The position numbers were made by a program, and so were the translations under genes. The notes under the pieces are model-generated. The model saw only the letters and a list, made by a program, of their open reading frames with translations, was not told the origin of the DNA and ran no database searches. 64,000 nucleotides of DNA, taken from Stercoripulliclostridium_A sp045577735 (GTDB lineage: Bacteria; Bacillota; Clostridia; Christensenellales; DTU072). The stretch's first letter is position 1; each line of letters opens with the position of its first letter. The stretch lies in the NCBI GenBank assembly GCA_045577735.1, contig JAZNIY010000004.1:1-64000 (forward strand), read 5' to 3'. Positions 6,938 through 14,422 of the stretch are shown here, in pieces.

Positions 6938-8150
6938 AGCTGGTATTGTAGGTTTAGGCGGTCGCGGAATAGGCCTATTGAAACAACTCGTCAAGATGAA
7001 AGACGTAGAGTTTCTTGCGGTTTGTGATCTATATGAGGATAGAATTCATCAGGGCGCAGAGATAATAAGAAAATCCAAAGGCAACGAGCCGTTTTGTACT
7101 AATGATTACAATGAATTATTGAGTACAAATGGGTTAAACACATTGTTTATCTTCTGTAGTTGGGAAGATCACGTTAAGGTCGCCATTGATGCAATGCAAA
7201 AAGGAATTGCTGTCGGTCTAGAAGTTGGAGGTGCATACAAACTAGAGGATTGCTGGGCACTTGTTGACACGTATGAAAAAACCGGCACTCCAATAATGAT
7301 GCTTGAGAATTGTTGCTATGGTAAATATGAATTGATGGTGCTTAATATGGTGCGTCAAGGCTTGTTTGGAGAGATTGTACATTGTGCTGGTGGATACCAA
7401 CATGATTTGCGAAAGGAAATAACCCACGGCAAAGAAAATAGGCATTATAGATTAAACAATTATATCAATCGTAATTGTGAAAACTATCCAACCCATGAAC
7501 TAGGCCCCATTGCTAAAATCCTCGATATTAATCGTGGCAATCTTATGGTGAGCCTGACCTCAACTTCTTCTTGTTCAAAAGGATTAAGACAATATATAAA
7601 TGACGGAAAAACATCAAACCCTGACCTAAAAGAGGTTGAGTTTAAACAAGGAGATATAGTTACTACTGTTATCAAGTGCCTTAAAGGGGAAACCATTACT
7701 TTGACTTTGGATACCACTTTGCCAAGAAGTTATTCTAGAGGCTTTACTGTGAGAGGAACTAAGGCCATGTATCAAGAAGATAACAATATGCTTTTTGAGG
7801 ATGGAAGATTTGTTCTTTATGAGTTTTATGGAAAACCTTTGTGGAATAATGGTAGAAAATACGCTAGAAAGTATGCTCATCCTATATGGCGTTGGTACAA
7901 AAAGATAGGTGTGCGTGGTGGCCACGGTGGAATGGACTATTTGGTTCTCCGTGCGTTTATAGAAGCGTTAAAAAATGGTACGCACATGCCCATAGACGTT
8001 TATGACACAGCCTGTTGGATGGCTATTACACCACTTTCTGAACAATCAATCTTAGAAGGAAGCTCACCACAACTTATACCAGATTTTACTCGTGGTAAAT
8101 ATAAAAATAGAAAAGATAAAGCGGAAGGCTTGTTTAATATCGATAAATAA
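6924..8150 (+). CDS. Gfo/Idh/MocA-family NAD(P)-dependent oxidoreductase
   Basis: A 408-residue dehydrogenase with an N-terminal Rossmann fold (AGIVGLGGRG, residues 6-15) and a long C-terminal substrate domain with the H-E-L-G-P sequence near residue 193 that often follows the substrate-binding region in this family. Family members oxidise a hydroxyl of sugars, inositols or sugar acids. Coupled to the kinase upstream by a 14-bp overlap and followed by an alcohol dehydrogenase, it probably belongs to one polyol or sugar-acid route. The substrate is not deducible from the sequence alone. Confidence 0.87.
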   Translation: MDLIKAGIVGLGGRGIGLLKQLVKMKDVEFLAVCDLYEDRIHQGAEIIRKSKGNEPFCTNDYNELLSTNGLNTLFIFCSWEDHVKVAIDAMQKGIAVGLEVGGAYKLEDCWALVDTYEKTGTPIMMLENCCYGKYELMVLNMVRQGLFGEIVHCAGGYQHDLRKEITHGKENRHYRLNNYINRNCENYPTHELGPIAKILDINRGNLMVSLTSTSSCSKGLRQYINDGKTSNPDLKEVEFKQGDIVTTVIKCLKGETITLTLDTTLPRSYSRGFTVRGTKAMYQEDNNMLFEDGRFVLYEFYGKPLWNNGRKYARKYAHPIWRWYKKIGVRGGHGGMDYLVLRAFIEALKNGTHMPIDVYDTACWMAITPLSEQSILEGSSPQLIPDFTRGKYKNRKDKAEGLFNIDK

Positions 8151-8161
8151 AGGAGAAGAAT

Positions 8162-9370
8162 ATGAACGGTTTAACAAAATTTTATTGTAGAGCATATCAA
8201 AAGGTTTTTAAAGTAGTATCTGATACTATTATGCCTTGGCGTGTACCGGAATTAATTACAGGTGCAGGTAGCATAAAAAAATTACCTAATTTTATTGCTG
8301 AAAAGGGAATCAAATCTGTTTTGGTTGTAACCGATAATATGCTTATGAAACTTGGACTGGTTCCTCCAATGTTGGAAGAGATGGATAAAATCGGTCTTAA
8401 ATATGCAGTTTATAGCGAGGTTGTACCAAATCCCACGATAGATAACATAGAAGACGCTTTGAAGATTTACAAAGAAAACGACTGTGAAGCAATCGTAGCG
8501 TTTGGTGGTGGTTCACCTATGGACTGTGCTAAGATAGTAGCTGCTCGTGCAGTTTGCCCTAACAAACCTGTAAGTAAGATGAAAGGTGTTCTAAGAATCC
8601 TTAAGAAAATACCTCCATTCTTTGCTGTACCGACCACTTCTGGTACAGGTAGCGAGGCGACTCTTGCTGCAGTTATAACTGATCCCAAAACCCATGATAA
8701 GTATCCAATAAACGATCCCAGCATTATACCCAATTATGCTGTATTAGATCCAGAATTAACGGTATCACTACCTAAGCACATTACTTCTACTACGGGCATG
8801 GATGCGTTGACGCACGCAGTAGAAGCATATATCGGTAAGAGTAACACAGCGTTTACAAGACAAGAAGCAGAAATTGCGGTTGATTTGATCTTTAAGTATT
8901 TGAAGAGAGCCTATGATGATGGTTCGGATATTGAAGCACGTCAAAAGATGCAAGAAGCTGCGTATCATGCTGGTTGCGCATTTACAAGAGCATACGTTGG
9001 TTACGTGCACGCAATAGCTCACTCTATAGGTGGTAAGTATGGAGTACCTCATGGTTTGGCAAATGCGATTATTCTTCCCCACGTTCTTGATTATTTTGGT
9101 GACAGTTGTCATGCTGAACTCGCTAAACTAGCCGATATAGCCGGTGTTGAAGGAGCAAATGAAAGGGAAAAAGCATTGAACTTTGTACAGGCCATTAAAG
9201 ACATGAACGAGTATATGAATATTCCTAAGTACGTGGAAGGAAAGATTCAAGATGAAGATATGGATTGGCTTGTAAACCATGCGTTGAAAGAAGCAAATCC
9301 TTTATATCCTGTACCTAAATTTATGGGTAAAGAAGAAATGGTTGCTATGTACAATCAAATTAAGGGATAA
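8162..9370 (+). CDS. Iron-containing alcohol dehydrogenase
   Basis: Type III metal-dependent dehydrogenase of 402 residues. The nucleotide-binding FGGGSPMDCAK motif lies near residues 115-125, PTTSGTGSE near 158-166, and metal ligands fit D214, H218, H283 and H297 with the spacing seen in FucO. It would interconvert an aldehyde or ketone with an alcohol using NAD(P)H, either oxidising an operon substrate or disposing of reducing power. AAAGGAG precedes ATG 8162, 11 bp after the previous stop. Confidence 0.92.
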   Translation: MNGLTKFYCRAYQKVFKVVSDTIMPWRVPELITGAGSIKKLPNFIAEKGIKSVLVVTDNMLMKLGLVPPMLEEMDKIGLKYAVYSEVVPNPTIDNIEDALKIYKENDCEAIVAFGGGSPMDCAKIVAARAVCPNKPVSKMKGVLRILKKIPPFFAVPTTSGTGSEATLAAVITDPKTHDKYPINDPSIIPNYAVLDPELTVSLPKHITSTTGMDALTHAVEAYIGKSNTAFTRQEAEIAVDLIFKYLKRAYDDGSDIEARQKMQEAAYHAGCAFTRAYVGYVHAIAHSIGGKYGVPHGLANAIILPHVLDYFGDSCHAELAKLADIAGVEGANEREKALNFVQAIKDMNEYMNIPKYVEGKIQDEDMDWLVNHALKEANPLYPVPKFMGKEEMVAMYNQIKG

Positions 9371-9378
9371 TAAAATTA

Positions 9379-10473
9379 ATGAAGGTAGAACAAATATCAT
9401 TGCCAGGGGCAGTGCTTGTGAATATTGGGATTGAAAAGGACCTCGAGAAACCTCTCGAGGAACTTTCTTTGTTGGCTAAAACTGCCGGGTTTGAGGTAAA
9501 AGCTTTTTTAACTCAACGCAAAGAACATCCAGACAAAGCATATTATATTGGCAGTGGTAAGCTTTTAGAGCTAAAATCCGTAGCTGAGGCTACGGATAGC
9601 GAGGTTGTCATTTTTGACAATGAGTTAAGTGGGACCCAACTCAATAATCTTGAAGAGGAGCTTGGCGTTCAAGTTTGGGATAGAGCAACCTTAATTATTG
9701 AAATATTCGCAAGACATGCAACGTCAAACGAAGGAAAGCTACAAGTTGAACTTATGCGTAAGCGTAAAATGCTTCCTCGTATTCTTGGACAAGGATTAGT
9801 GCTTTCTCGTCAAGGAGGCGGTGGAGGCGGTGGCGCAGGAGCTCGCCGTGGTGCTGGTGAACAGCAACAAGAGTTGGACAAAAGAACAATTCGTGGAGAG
9901 ATACGTGATTTGGAGCAACGCATAGAAAAACTAACTCAAGAAAGGGCTCTACGTAGAGAAAAACACATTAAGAACAAGGTCAAAACTGTTTCGCTTGTTG
10001 GGTACACAAATGCCGGTAAATCAACAATAATGAACGCTTTGACCAAAGCTGGTGTCCTAGAAGAAAACAAGTTGTTTGCCACCCTTGATCCAATATCTAG
10101 AAAGATGTGGTTGGATGTAGGTAAGGAGTTTTTGTTAGTTGATACCGTAGGCTTCATTTCTAGATTGCCACATGAATTTGTAAGAGCATTTAGATCGACA
10201 CTTGAAGAAACGAAATATTCAGATTTAATTCTTCACGTTGTAGATGGTGCTAATCCAGATTGTTCAATGCAATTCGACGTTGTAAACGAGGTTTTAGAAG
10301 GTATCGGTGTTAAAGATACACCAATATTAGTCGTTATTAATAAAATGGACAAGGAACACGATGAAGAAGTCATTCTTCCAGCCGCTGAAAACGTCGTTTA
10401 TATAAGTGCCAAGACCGGAATGGGGTTATCTTTATTAAAAGATAAGATTTCTAGCATATTATTTGGAGAATAA
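9379..10473 (+). CDS. hflX: Ribosome-associated GTPase HflX
   Basis: Splits stalled or hibernating 70S ribosomes during stress. The 364-residue protein has the N-terminal HflX domain, the Gly-rich linker (RQGGGGGGGAGARRGAG, about 147-163) after VELMRKRKM, a coiled-coil helix, then a G domain with G1 GYTNAGKS at 208-215, a DTVGF switch II and NKMD. The length is slightly below the common 400-430. It lies in the same direction 8 bp after the alcohol dehydrogenase, so it may be read from the sugar operon. Two perfect hairpins (9441-9460 and 9576-9597) lie inside its 5' coding part. Confidence 0.95.
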   Translation: MKVEQISLPGAVLVNIGIEKDLEKPLEELSLLAKTAGFEVKAFLTQRKEHPDKAYYIGSGKLLELKSVAEATDSEVVIFDNELSGTQLNNLEEELGVQVWDRATLIIEIFARHATSNEGKLQVELMRKRKMLPRILGQGLVLSRQGGGGGGGAGARRGAGEQQQELDKRTIRGEIRDLEQRIEKLTQERALRREKHIKNKVKTVSLVGYTNAGKSTIMNALTKAGVLEENKLFATLDPISRKMWLDVGKEFLLVDTVGFISRLPHEFVRAFRSTLEETKYSDLILHVVDGANPDCSMQFDVVNEVLEGIGVKDTPILVVINKMDKEHDEEVILPAAENVVYISAKTGMGLSLLKDKISSILFGE

Positions 10474-10474
10474 A

Positions 10475-11158
10475 ATGACTAACGATTTAGACAAATTAAT
10501 ATATTCCAGACATAGCGTTAGAAAATATACATCACAGCCAATACCATTTGAAATCGTTGAGGCTCTCAATAATGAGATAGAGCTATGCAATGATGAAAGT
10601 GGCCTACATATTCAATTGGTTATAAATGATTGTAACGTTTTTTCACGTTTGAAAGTATCCTATGGTTTACTTACTGGCGTTAAAAACTATATTGTATTGG
10701 TTGGCCTCAAAAGTGTAGATTTAGACGAAAAGTTGGGATATTACGGAGAGAGAATAGTTTTAAAAGCTCAAGAACTTGGTCTTAACACTTGCTGGATAGG
10801 ACTATCTGCATTGTATAAAACCACAAAGGGGTGTTATCGAATCGATAATGGAGAAAGAAAGCGCCTTATAATTGCTGTTGGATATGGTGAAAACCAAGGG
10901 CATTCAAGGCCGAGCAAATCATTTGATGAAGTAGTTAAAATTGAAGATGAAAATATACCAGAATGGTTCAAAAAAGGAATTGATTATGCGCTTTTAGCTC
11001 CCACGGCAACAAACCAACAAAAATTCATTTTTGTACTTAAAGGTAATGAAGTTACTTTGAAACATGGTATAGGCTTCTTTTCAAGAGTCGATAAAGGCAT
11101 TGTGAAATATCATTTCGAACTTGGTGCCGGGAAAGATAATTTTGTATGGAAAAAATAA
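10475..11158 (+). CDS. Nitroreductase-family flavoprotein
   Basis: A 227-residue protein with the family opening YSRHSVRKYTSQPIP, where the Arg-x-Ser-x-Arg region binds FMN phosphate, and a C-terminal NPxxxx-type flavin-binding half with GYGENQGHSRPSKS near 140-153. It likely reduces nitro, quinone or other electron acceptors with NAD(P)H. I placed the start at ATG 10475, 5-7 bp after GGAGAA, rather than at a non-ATG codon inside hflX. It is paired with a flavodoxin-like gene 14 bp downstream. The substrate is unknown. Confidence 0.85.
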   Translation: MTNDLDKLIYSRHSVRKYTSQPIPFEIVEALNNEIELCNDESGLHIQLVINDCNVFSRLKVSYGLLTGVKNYIVLVGLKSVDLDEKLGYYGERIVLKAQELGLNTCWIGLSALYKTTKGCYRIDNGERKRLIIAVGYGENQGHSRPSKSFDEVVKIEDENIPEWFKKGIDYALLAPTATNQQKFIFVLKGNEVTLKHGIGFFSRVDKGIVKYHFELGAGKDNFVWKK

Positions 11159-11172
11159 GATAGAGGTATATT

Positions 11173-11790
11173 ATGAAAGTATTAATAATTAATGGCAGTC
11201 CTAGAGTCGATGGAAATACCACTCTAGCAGTAAAGGAACTAAGCAACGTTTTTTCTTTAGAAGGCATAGATGTTGAAGTTATACAAGTAGGAGGAAAAGA
11301 AATACGTGGGTGTATAGCGTGTTTAAGTTGTGCTAAAACTGGAAAATGTGTTTTTAATGACGTAGTTAATACTGTTGCAGAGAAATTCAAAGAAGCAGAT
11401 GGATTGATAGTAGCATCACCTGTTTATTATGCTCAAGCAAATTCTACTTTGGTATCACTGCTAACAAGAATGTTTTATAGTTCAAAATTTGATAAGACAA
11501 TGAAAGTAGGGGCATCGGTTGCTGTAGCAAGGAGAGGGGGGTGCTCATCAACTTTTGATGAACTTAATAAGTTCTTTACTATAAGTGGTATGCCAGTAGT
11601 ATCTTCACAATATTGGAATTCAGTTCATGGGAAAGATAAAGGACAGGCTGAAGAAGATGAAGAAGGGCTTCAAACCATGCGTGTTCTGGCACGAAATATG
11701 TCTTTCCTAATTAAATCCATAGCTTTGGGAAAAGAAGCCTACGGACTTCCTGAAAAAGAGAATAGAATATATACTAATTTTGTGAGATAG
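11173..11790 (+). CDS. Flavodoxin-like NAD(P)H-dependent FMN reductase family protein
   Basis: A 205-residue flavoprotein starting MKVLIINGSPRVDGNTT, the FMN-phosphate loop of the NADPH-dependent FMN reductase/iron-sulfur flavoprotein family. CIACLSCAKTGKC at about 48-60 has four closely spaced cysteines, the arrangement seen in iron-sulfur flavoproteins that carry a [4Fe-4S] cluster. SPVYYAQ near 80-86 contacts the flavin. It is the last gene of the long rightward operon, ending before the bidirectional terminator at 11845-11869. Confidence 0.88.
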   Translation: MKVLIINGSPRVDGNTTLAVKELSNVFSLEGIDVEVIQVGGKEIRGCIACLSCAKTGKCVFNDVVNTVAEKFKEADGLIVASPVYYAQANSTLVSLLTRMFYSSKFDKTMKVGASVAVARRGGCSSTFDELNKFFTISGMPVVSSQYWNSVHGKDKGQAEEDEEGLQTMRVLARNMSFLIKSIALGKEAYGLPEKENRIYTNFVR

Positions 11791-11844
11791 GTACCTTAAA
11801 TCTTTATTTTGGAATCCTAAATATTAAATTTTGTGAAAAATAAT

Positions 11845-11869
11845 AGCCACCGAAATGGTGGCTTTTTTA
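11845..11869. terminator. Bidirectional terminator between the flavoprotein gene and SRP RNA
   Basis: AGCCACC-GAAAT-GGTGGCT stem-loop with T-run on the plus side (11863-11868) and a U-rich tail also on the minus side (AAAAA at 11836-11840 read as U5). It can close both the rightward operon and the leftward SRP RNA. Confidence 0.85.
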
Positions 11870-11875
11870 TTTAAA

Positions 11876-12140
11876 AAGTGTGCGCCCACTCTGACAAACA
11901 TTACCGAATCGGCTCGCATGTAGGTGACTCCTCCAAAGCTACCTCGTGGCACATTCCGTAAATTGCTTAGTGCTGCTGCGGTCAAGCTCTGACACGGTTC
12001 ACAACCCGAAATTGCACAAGACCTTGGTATCAACATTCCTTGCGTACGTCGGCTTTCCATAAAGCAAGCCTCGGTGGGTGTTCTATCCTGCTGTAGCGGA
12101 TTGCAGGTTACAGGGCACCGCTAGCTCCCCATATAGCACG
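11876..12140 (-). ncRNA. ffs: Signal recognition particle RNA, large Gram-positive type
   Basis: About 265 nt on the minus strand. The 5' Alu part reads GGGGAGCUAGCGGUGCCCUG and then CUGCAAUCCGCU, matching the B. subtilis scRNA Alu domain; the S domain contains GUGAACCGUGUCAG and GCAGCAGCACUAAG, which form the Ffh-binding helix 8. The 5' GUGC and 3' GCGCAC ends can pair. The apical part of helix 8 differs from the classical GGAA tetraloop form. Ends are estimated from the promoter and the closing helix. FtsY and Ffh, its protein partners, are at 57627-58523 and 58947-60263. Confidence 0.93.
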
Positions 12141-12146
12141 TTTTTA

Positions 12147-12174
12147 AGTATACCATATTTTCTTAAATTGTCAA
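12147..12174 (-). promoter_or_regulatory. Promoter of SRP RNA
   Basis: Minus-strand TTGACA (12169-12174), 16-bp spacer, TATACT (12147-12152), about 7 bp from the inferred RNA 5' end. Confidence 0.85.
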
Positions 12175-12234
12175 CAAAAATATTGTCTTATATCTTTTTT
12201 AGTGTCTCTTCAGCAAAAGTTTGTTGCTTTATTA

Positions 12235-12263
12235 TTGACACGCGCGCGTTTTTATATTATAAT
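12235..12263 (+). promoter_or_regulatory. Consensus promoter for the lipoprotein-proS unit
   Basis: TTGACA (12235-12240), 17-bp spacer, TATAAT (12258-12263), both exact consensus. The spacer opens with CGCGCGCG and ACACGCG recurs just after the -10 box; such CG-rich sequence stands out in this AT-rich DNA and may bind a regulator. Confidence 0.88.
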
Positions 12264-12297
12264 ACACGCGTATATGTATGTAAATAAGGAGTTTAAT

Positions 12298-12660
12298 ATG
12301 AAAAAATTTCTCGCAGTTGTATTAATGGTTGTTTTATCTCTAACCGCAGTATTTGTTTTTGTTGGATGTACTAATGATAAAGATTCTGACGTTCCTACAA
12401 TTACCGGAATTACTGCCAAAGTATCTAGTGATGCTAATTATAAAGTAGGTTCTGCATTTGATACGAAATACATTACTGTTACCGCTTCTTTAAGTGATAA
12501 AACAACAAAAGCTGTTTCTACTACTCAAGCTATTAGTTATGATTATTCTGCTTTAAAGTTGGATAACGATGGTAAATTTACCGAAGCAGGTGATTATCAA
12601 CTAAAAGTTACTTATTCTGATTGGTCAACTACTGTGACGGTTAAGGTAAAGGCTGCATAA
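12298..12660 (+). CDS. Small lipoprotein with a bacterial Ig-like domain
   Basis: A 120-residue exported lipoprotein. The start at ATG 12298 follows AAGGAG and gives a clean signal peptide: MKKF, a hydrophobic core, then lipobox FVGC with the lipidated Cys near residue 23. The rest (ITGITAKVSSDANYKVGSAF..., ending DYQLKVTYSDWSTTVTVKVK) has the alternating strands of Big_3-type Ig-like domains that define a 'freedom to extend' beta sandwich. It should sit on the outer face of the membrane. No enzyme motif is seen. It is the first gene of an operon with proS, 19 bp downstream. Confidence 0.8.
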   Translation: MKKFLAVVLMVVLSLTAVFVFVGCTNDKDSDVPTITGITAKVSSDANYKVGSAFDTKYITVTASLSDKTTKAVSTTQAISYDYSALKLDNDGKFTEAGDYQLKVTYSDWSTTVTVKVKAA

Positions 12661-12679
12661 TTTACGGGGGATACTAGCG

Positions 12680-14395
12680 ATGTATATTTCCAAACTTGTT
12701 GGTGAGAGAACTAAAACTTCTCCCTCTGATGCAATCATTAAAAGCCACGCTCTAATGATTAGGGCTGGTTTTATGAAACTTGTTTCTAATGGTATTTGGT
12801 CTTTAGCAATGCCGGCTCAACGCATTTCTCAAAAAATAGAAAATATCATTAGAGAAGAGATGAATGCTGTTGAAGGACAAGAGTGTTTATTCCCTGTCGT
12901 TATGCCACGAGAAATGTGGGATGAATCTGGTAGATATTCTTCTATTGGCGATGAAATGGTTCGCTTTAAGGATCGTAATGGTAGAGATTTTGTGCTAGGC
13001 ATGACTCATGAAGAGGCAGCCGTTCAATTTGCTCGTGATGCGGTTAATAGTTATAATCAATTACCCTTTATGATTTATCAGATCCAAACAAAATTCCGTG
13101 ATGAAGGAAGAGCTCGTGGTGGACTAATTCGTGTGCGCGAATTTAAAATGAAAGACGCTTACTCTTTCCATATGAATCAAGAGGATTTGGAAACATATTA
13201 CTATCGTGTTTATGCGGCTTATGAAAGGATTTTCAAGCGTATTGGAATGAAAAATTTCATTGCCGTAACCTCTGATTCCGGTATGATGGGGGGCAAAATC
13301 TCTCACGAATTTATGTTGCTAACTGACGTTGGAGAAGATACTTTGGTTTTATGTCCTGAGTGTGGTTATAAATCTAACATGGAAGTTGCCACTTGTGTTG
13401 TTGAAAACTATGCTGATGAGATAGAACTTCCTATGGAAGAGGTGTACACCGCCGATGCTAAAGAAATAGCAGAGGTAACCAAGTACCTCGGTGATGTTCC
13501 CGCTTATAAGACAGCTAAAGCTGTTTGTTATAACGTTAAAGGTGATAGCGAAACCACCGTTGTGTGTTTTGTTCGTGGTGACTTAGAGGTTAACGAAGCA
13601 AAACTTAAAAAGGTTATCATGAAAGAAGTTGTTCCTGCTGGGCTTGAAGGAACGCCATTGGTCGCAGGAAACATCGGTTGCCTAGGTTTAGAGAAGTTAC
13701 AAAACGTAGTTGTAGTGTATGATAAGTCTCTTGAAGGAGCCAATAATATGGTTATCGGCGCTAATAAAGAAGAATATCACATTAAAAATTTCTCTTTTAA
13801 TAGAGACATTAAAGTAAAAGAGTTTTTTGATATATCTAAAGTCGTTGCTGGCGCTCGTTGCGTTCACTGTGGCAAACCTTTGGTTCTTCAAAATGGAATA
13901 GAGATAGGTAATATATTCCAATTGGGAACTAAATATACCGAGAGTATGGGAATGACGGTATTAAACAAAGATGGTAAGTCTGTTACACCCATCATGGGAT
14001 GCTATGGTATTGGCGTAGGCAGAGCTATTGCCTCTATAGCCGAAGAAAGTGCTGATGAAAAAGGATTAAATTGGCCTATGGCGATTGCTCCTTGGCACGT
14101 ATACCTTTGCGCATTACGTACAGATGATCCAATTGTGCGTGAAAAAGCAGATAAATTATATCATGACCTTCAGGCTTCTGGTGTTGAAGTTTTGTATGAT
14201 GATCGCAACGTTTCCCCTGGATTTAAATTTAATGATTGTGATTTAATGGGTATCCCTGTTAGAGTGGTCATTAGTCCTAGGTCTATTCAAAATGGCATCG
14301 TCGAAGTACAATTTAGAGATGGATCTTATAAAGAAAATCTAAATTTAGATACTTGTGTTGAAGAACTTAAGAAGTTAATAAAAAACAAAATATAA
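12680..14395 (+). CDS. proS: Prolyl-tRNA synthetase, bacterial type
   Basis: Charges tRNA-Pro with proline in the cytoplasm. At 571 residues it matches the E. coli-type enzyme: class II catalytic core with motif 2 FRDEGRARGGLIRVREF (about 138-154), an inserted editing-type domain between motifs 2 and 3 (about 225-385, KTAKAVCYNV start), motif 3 GCYGIGVGRAIAS (about 440-452), and a C-terminal anticodon-binding domain (WHVYLCALR onward). GGGGGAT precedes ATG 12680. No T-box leader is present; transcription probably comes from the lipoprotein promoter at 12235. Confidence 0.97.
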   Translation: MYISKLVGERTKTSPSDAIIKSHALMIRAGFMKLVSNGIWSLAMPAQRISQKIENIIREEMNAVEGQECLFPVVMPREMWDESGRYSSIGDEMVRFKDRNGRDFVLGMTHEEAAVQFARDAVNSYNQLPFMIYQIQTKFRDEGRARGGLIRVREFKMKDAYSFHMNQEDLETYYYRVYAAYERIFKRIGMKNFIAVTSDSGMMGGKISHEFMLLTDVGEDTLVLCPECGYKSNMEVATCVVENYADEIELPMEEVYTADAKEIAEVTKYLGDVPAYKTAKAVCYNVKGDSETTVVCFVRGDLEVNEAKLKKVIMKEVVPAGLEGTPLVAGNIGCLGLEKLQNVVVVYDKSLEGANNMVIGANKEEYHIKNFSFNRDIKVKEFFDISKVVAGARCVHCGKPLVLQNGIEIGNIFQLGTKYTESMGMTVLNKDGKSVTPIMGCYGIGVGRAIASIAEESADEKGLNWPMAIAPWHVYLCALRTDDPIVREKADKLYHDLQASGVEVLYDDRNVSPGFKFNDCDLMGIPVRVVISPRSIQNGIVEVQFRDGSYKENLNLDTCVEELKKLIKNKI

Positions 14396-14422
14396 AAATC
14401 TATTCATAGTAGGGGAAAGGAT

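Noticed and set aside
11824..12060. Minus-strand 78-residue frame inside the SRP RNA
   Set aside because: It lies wholly within the SRP RNA and its terminator and has no ribosome site; it is structural RNA.
12078..12287. Plus-strand 69-residue frame over the SRP RNA start and promoters
   Set aside because: It overlaps the RNA gene and both divergent promoters and shows no protein features.
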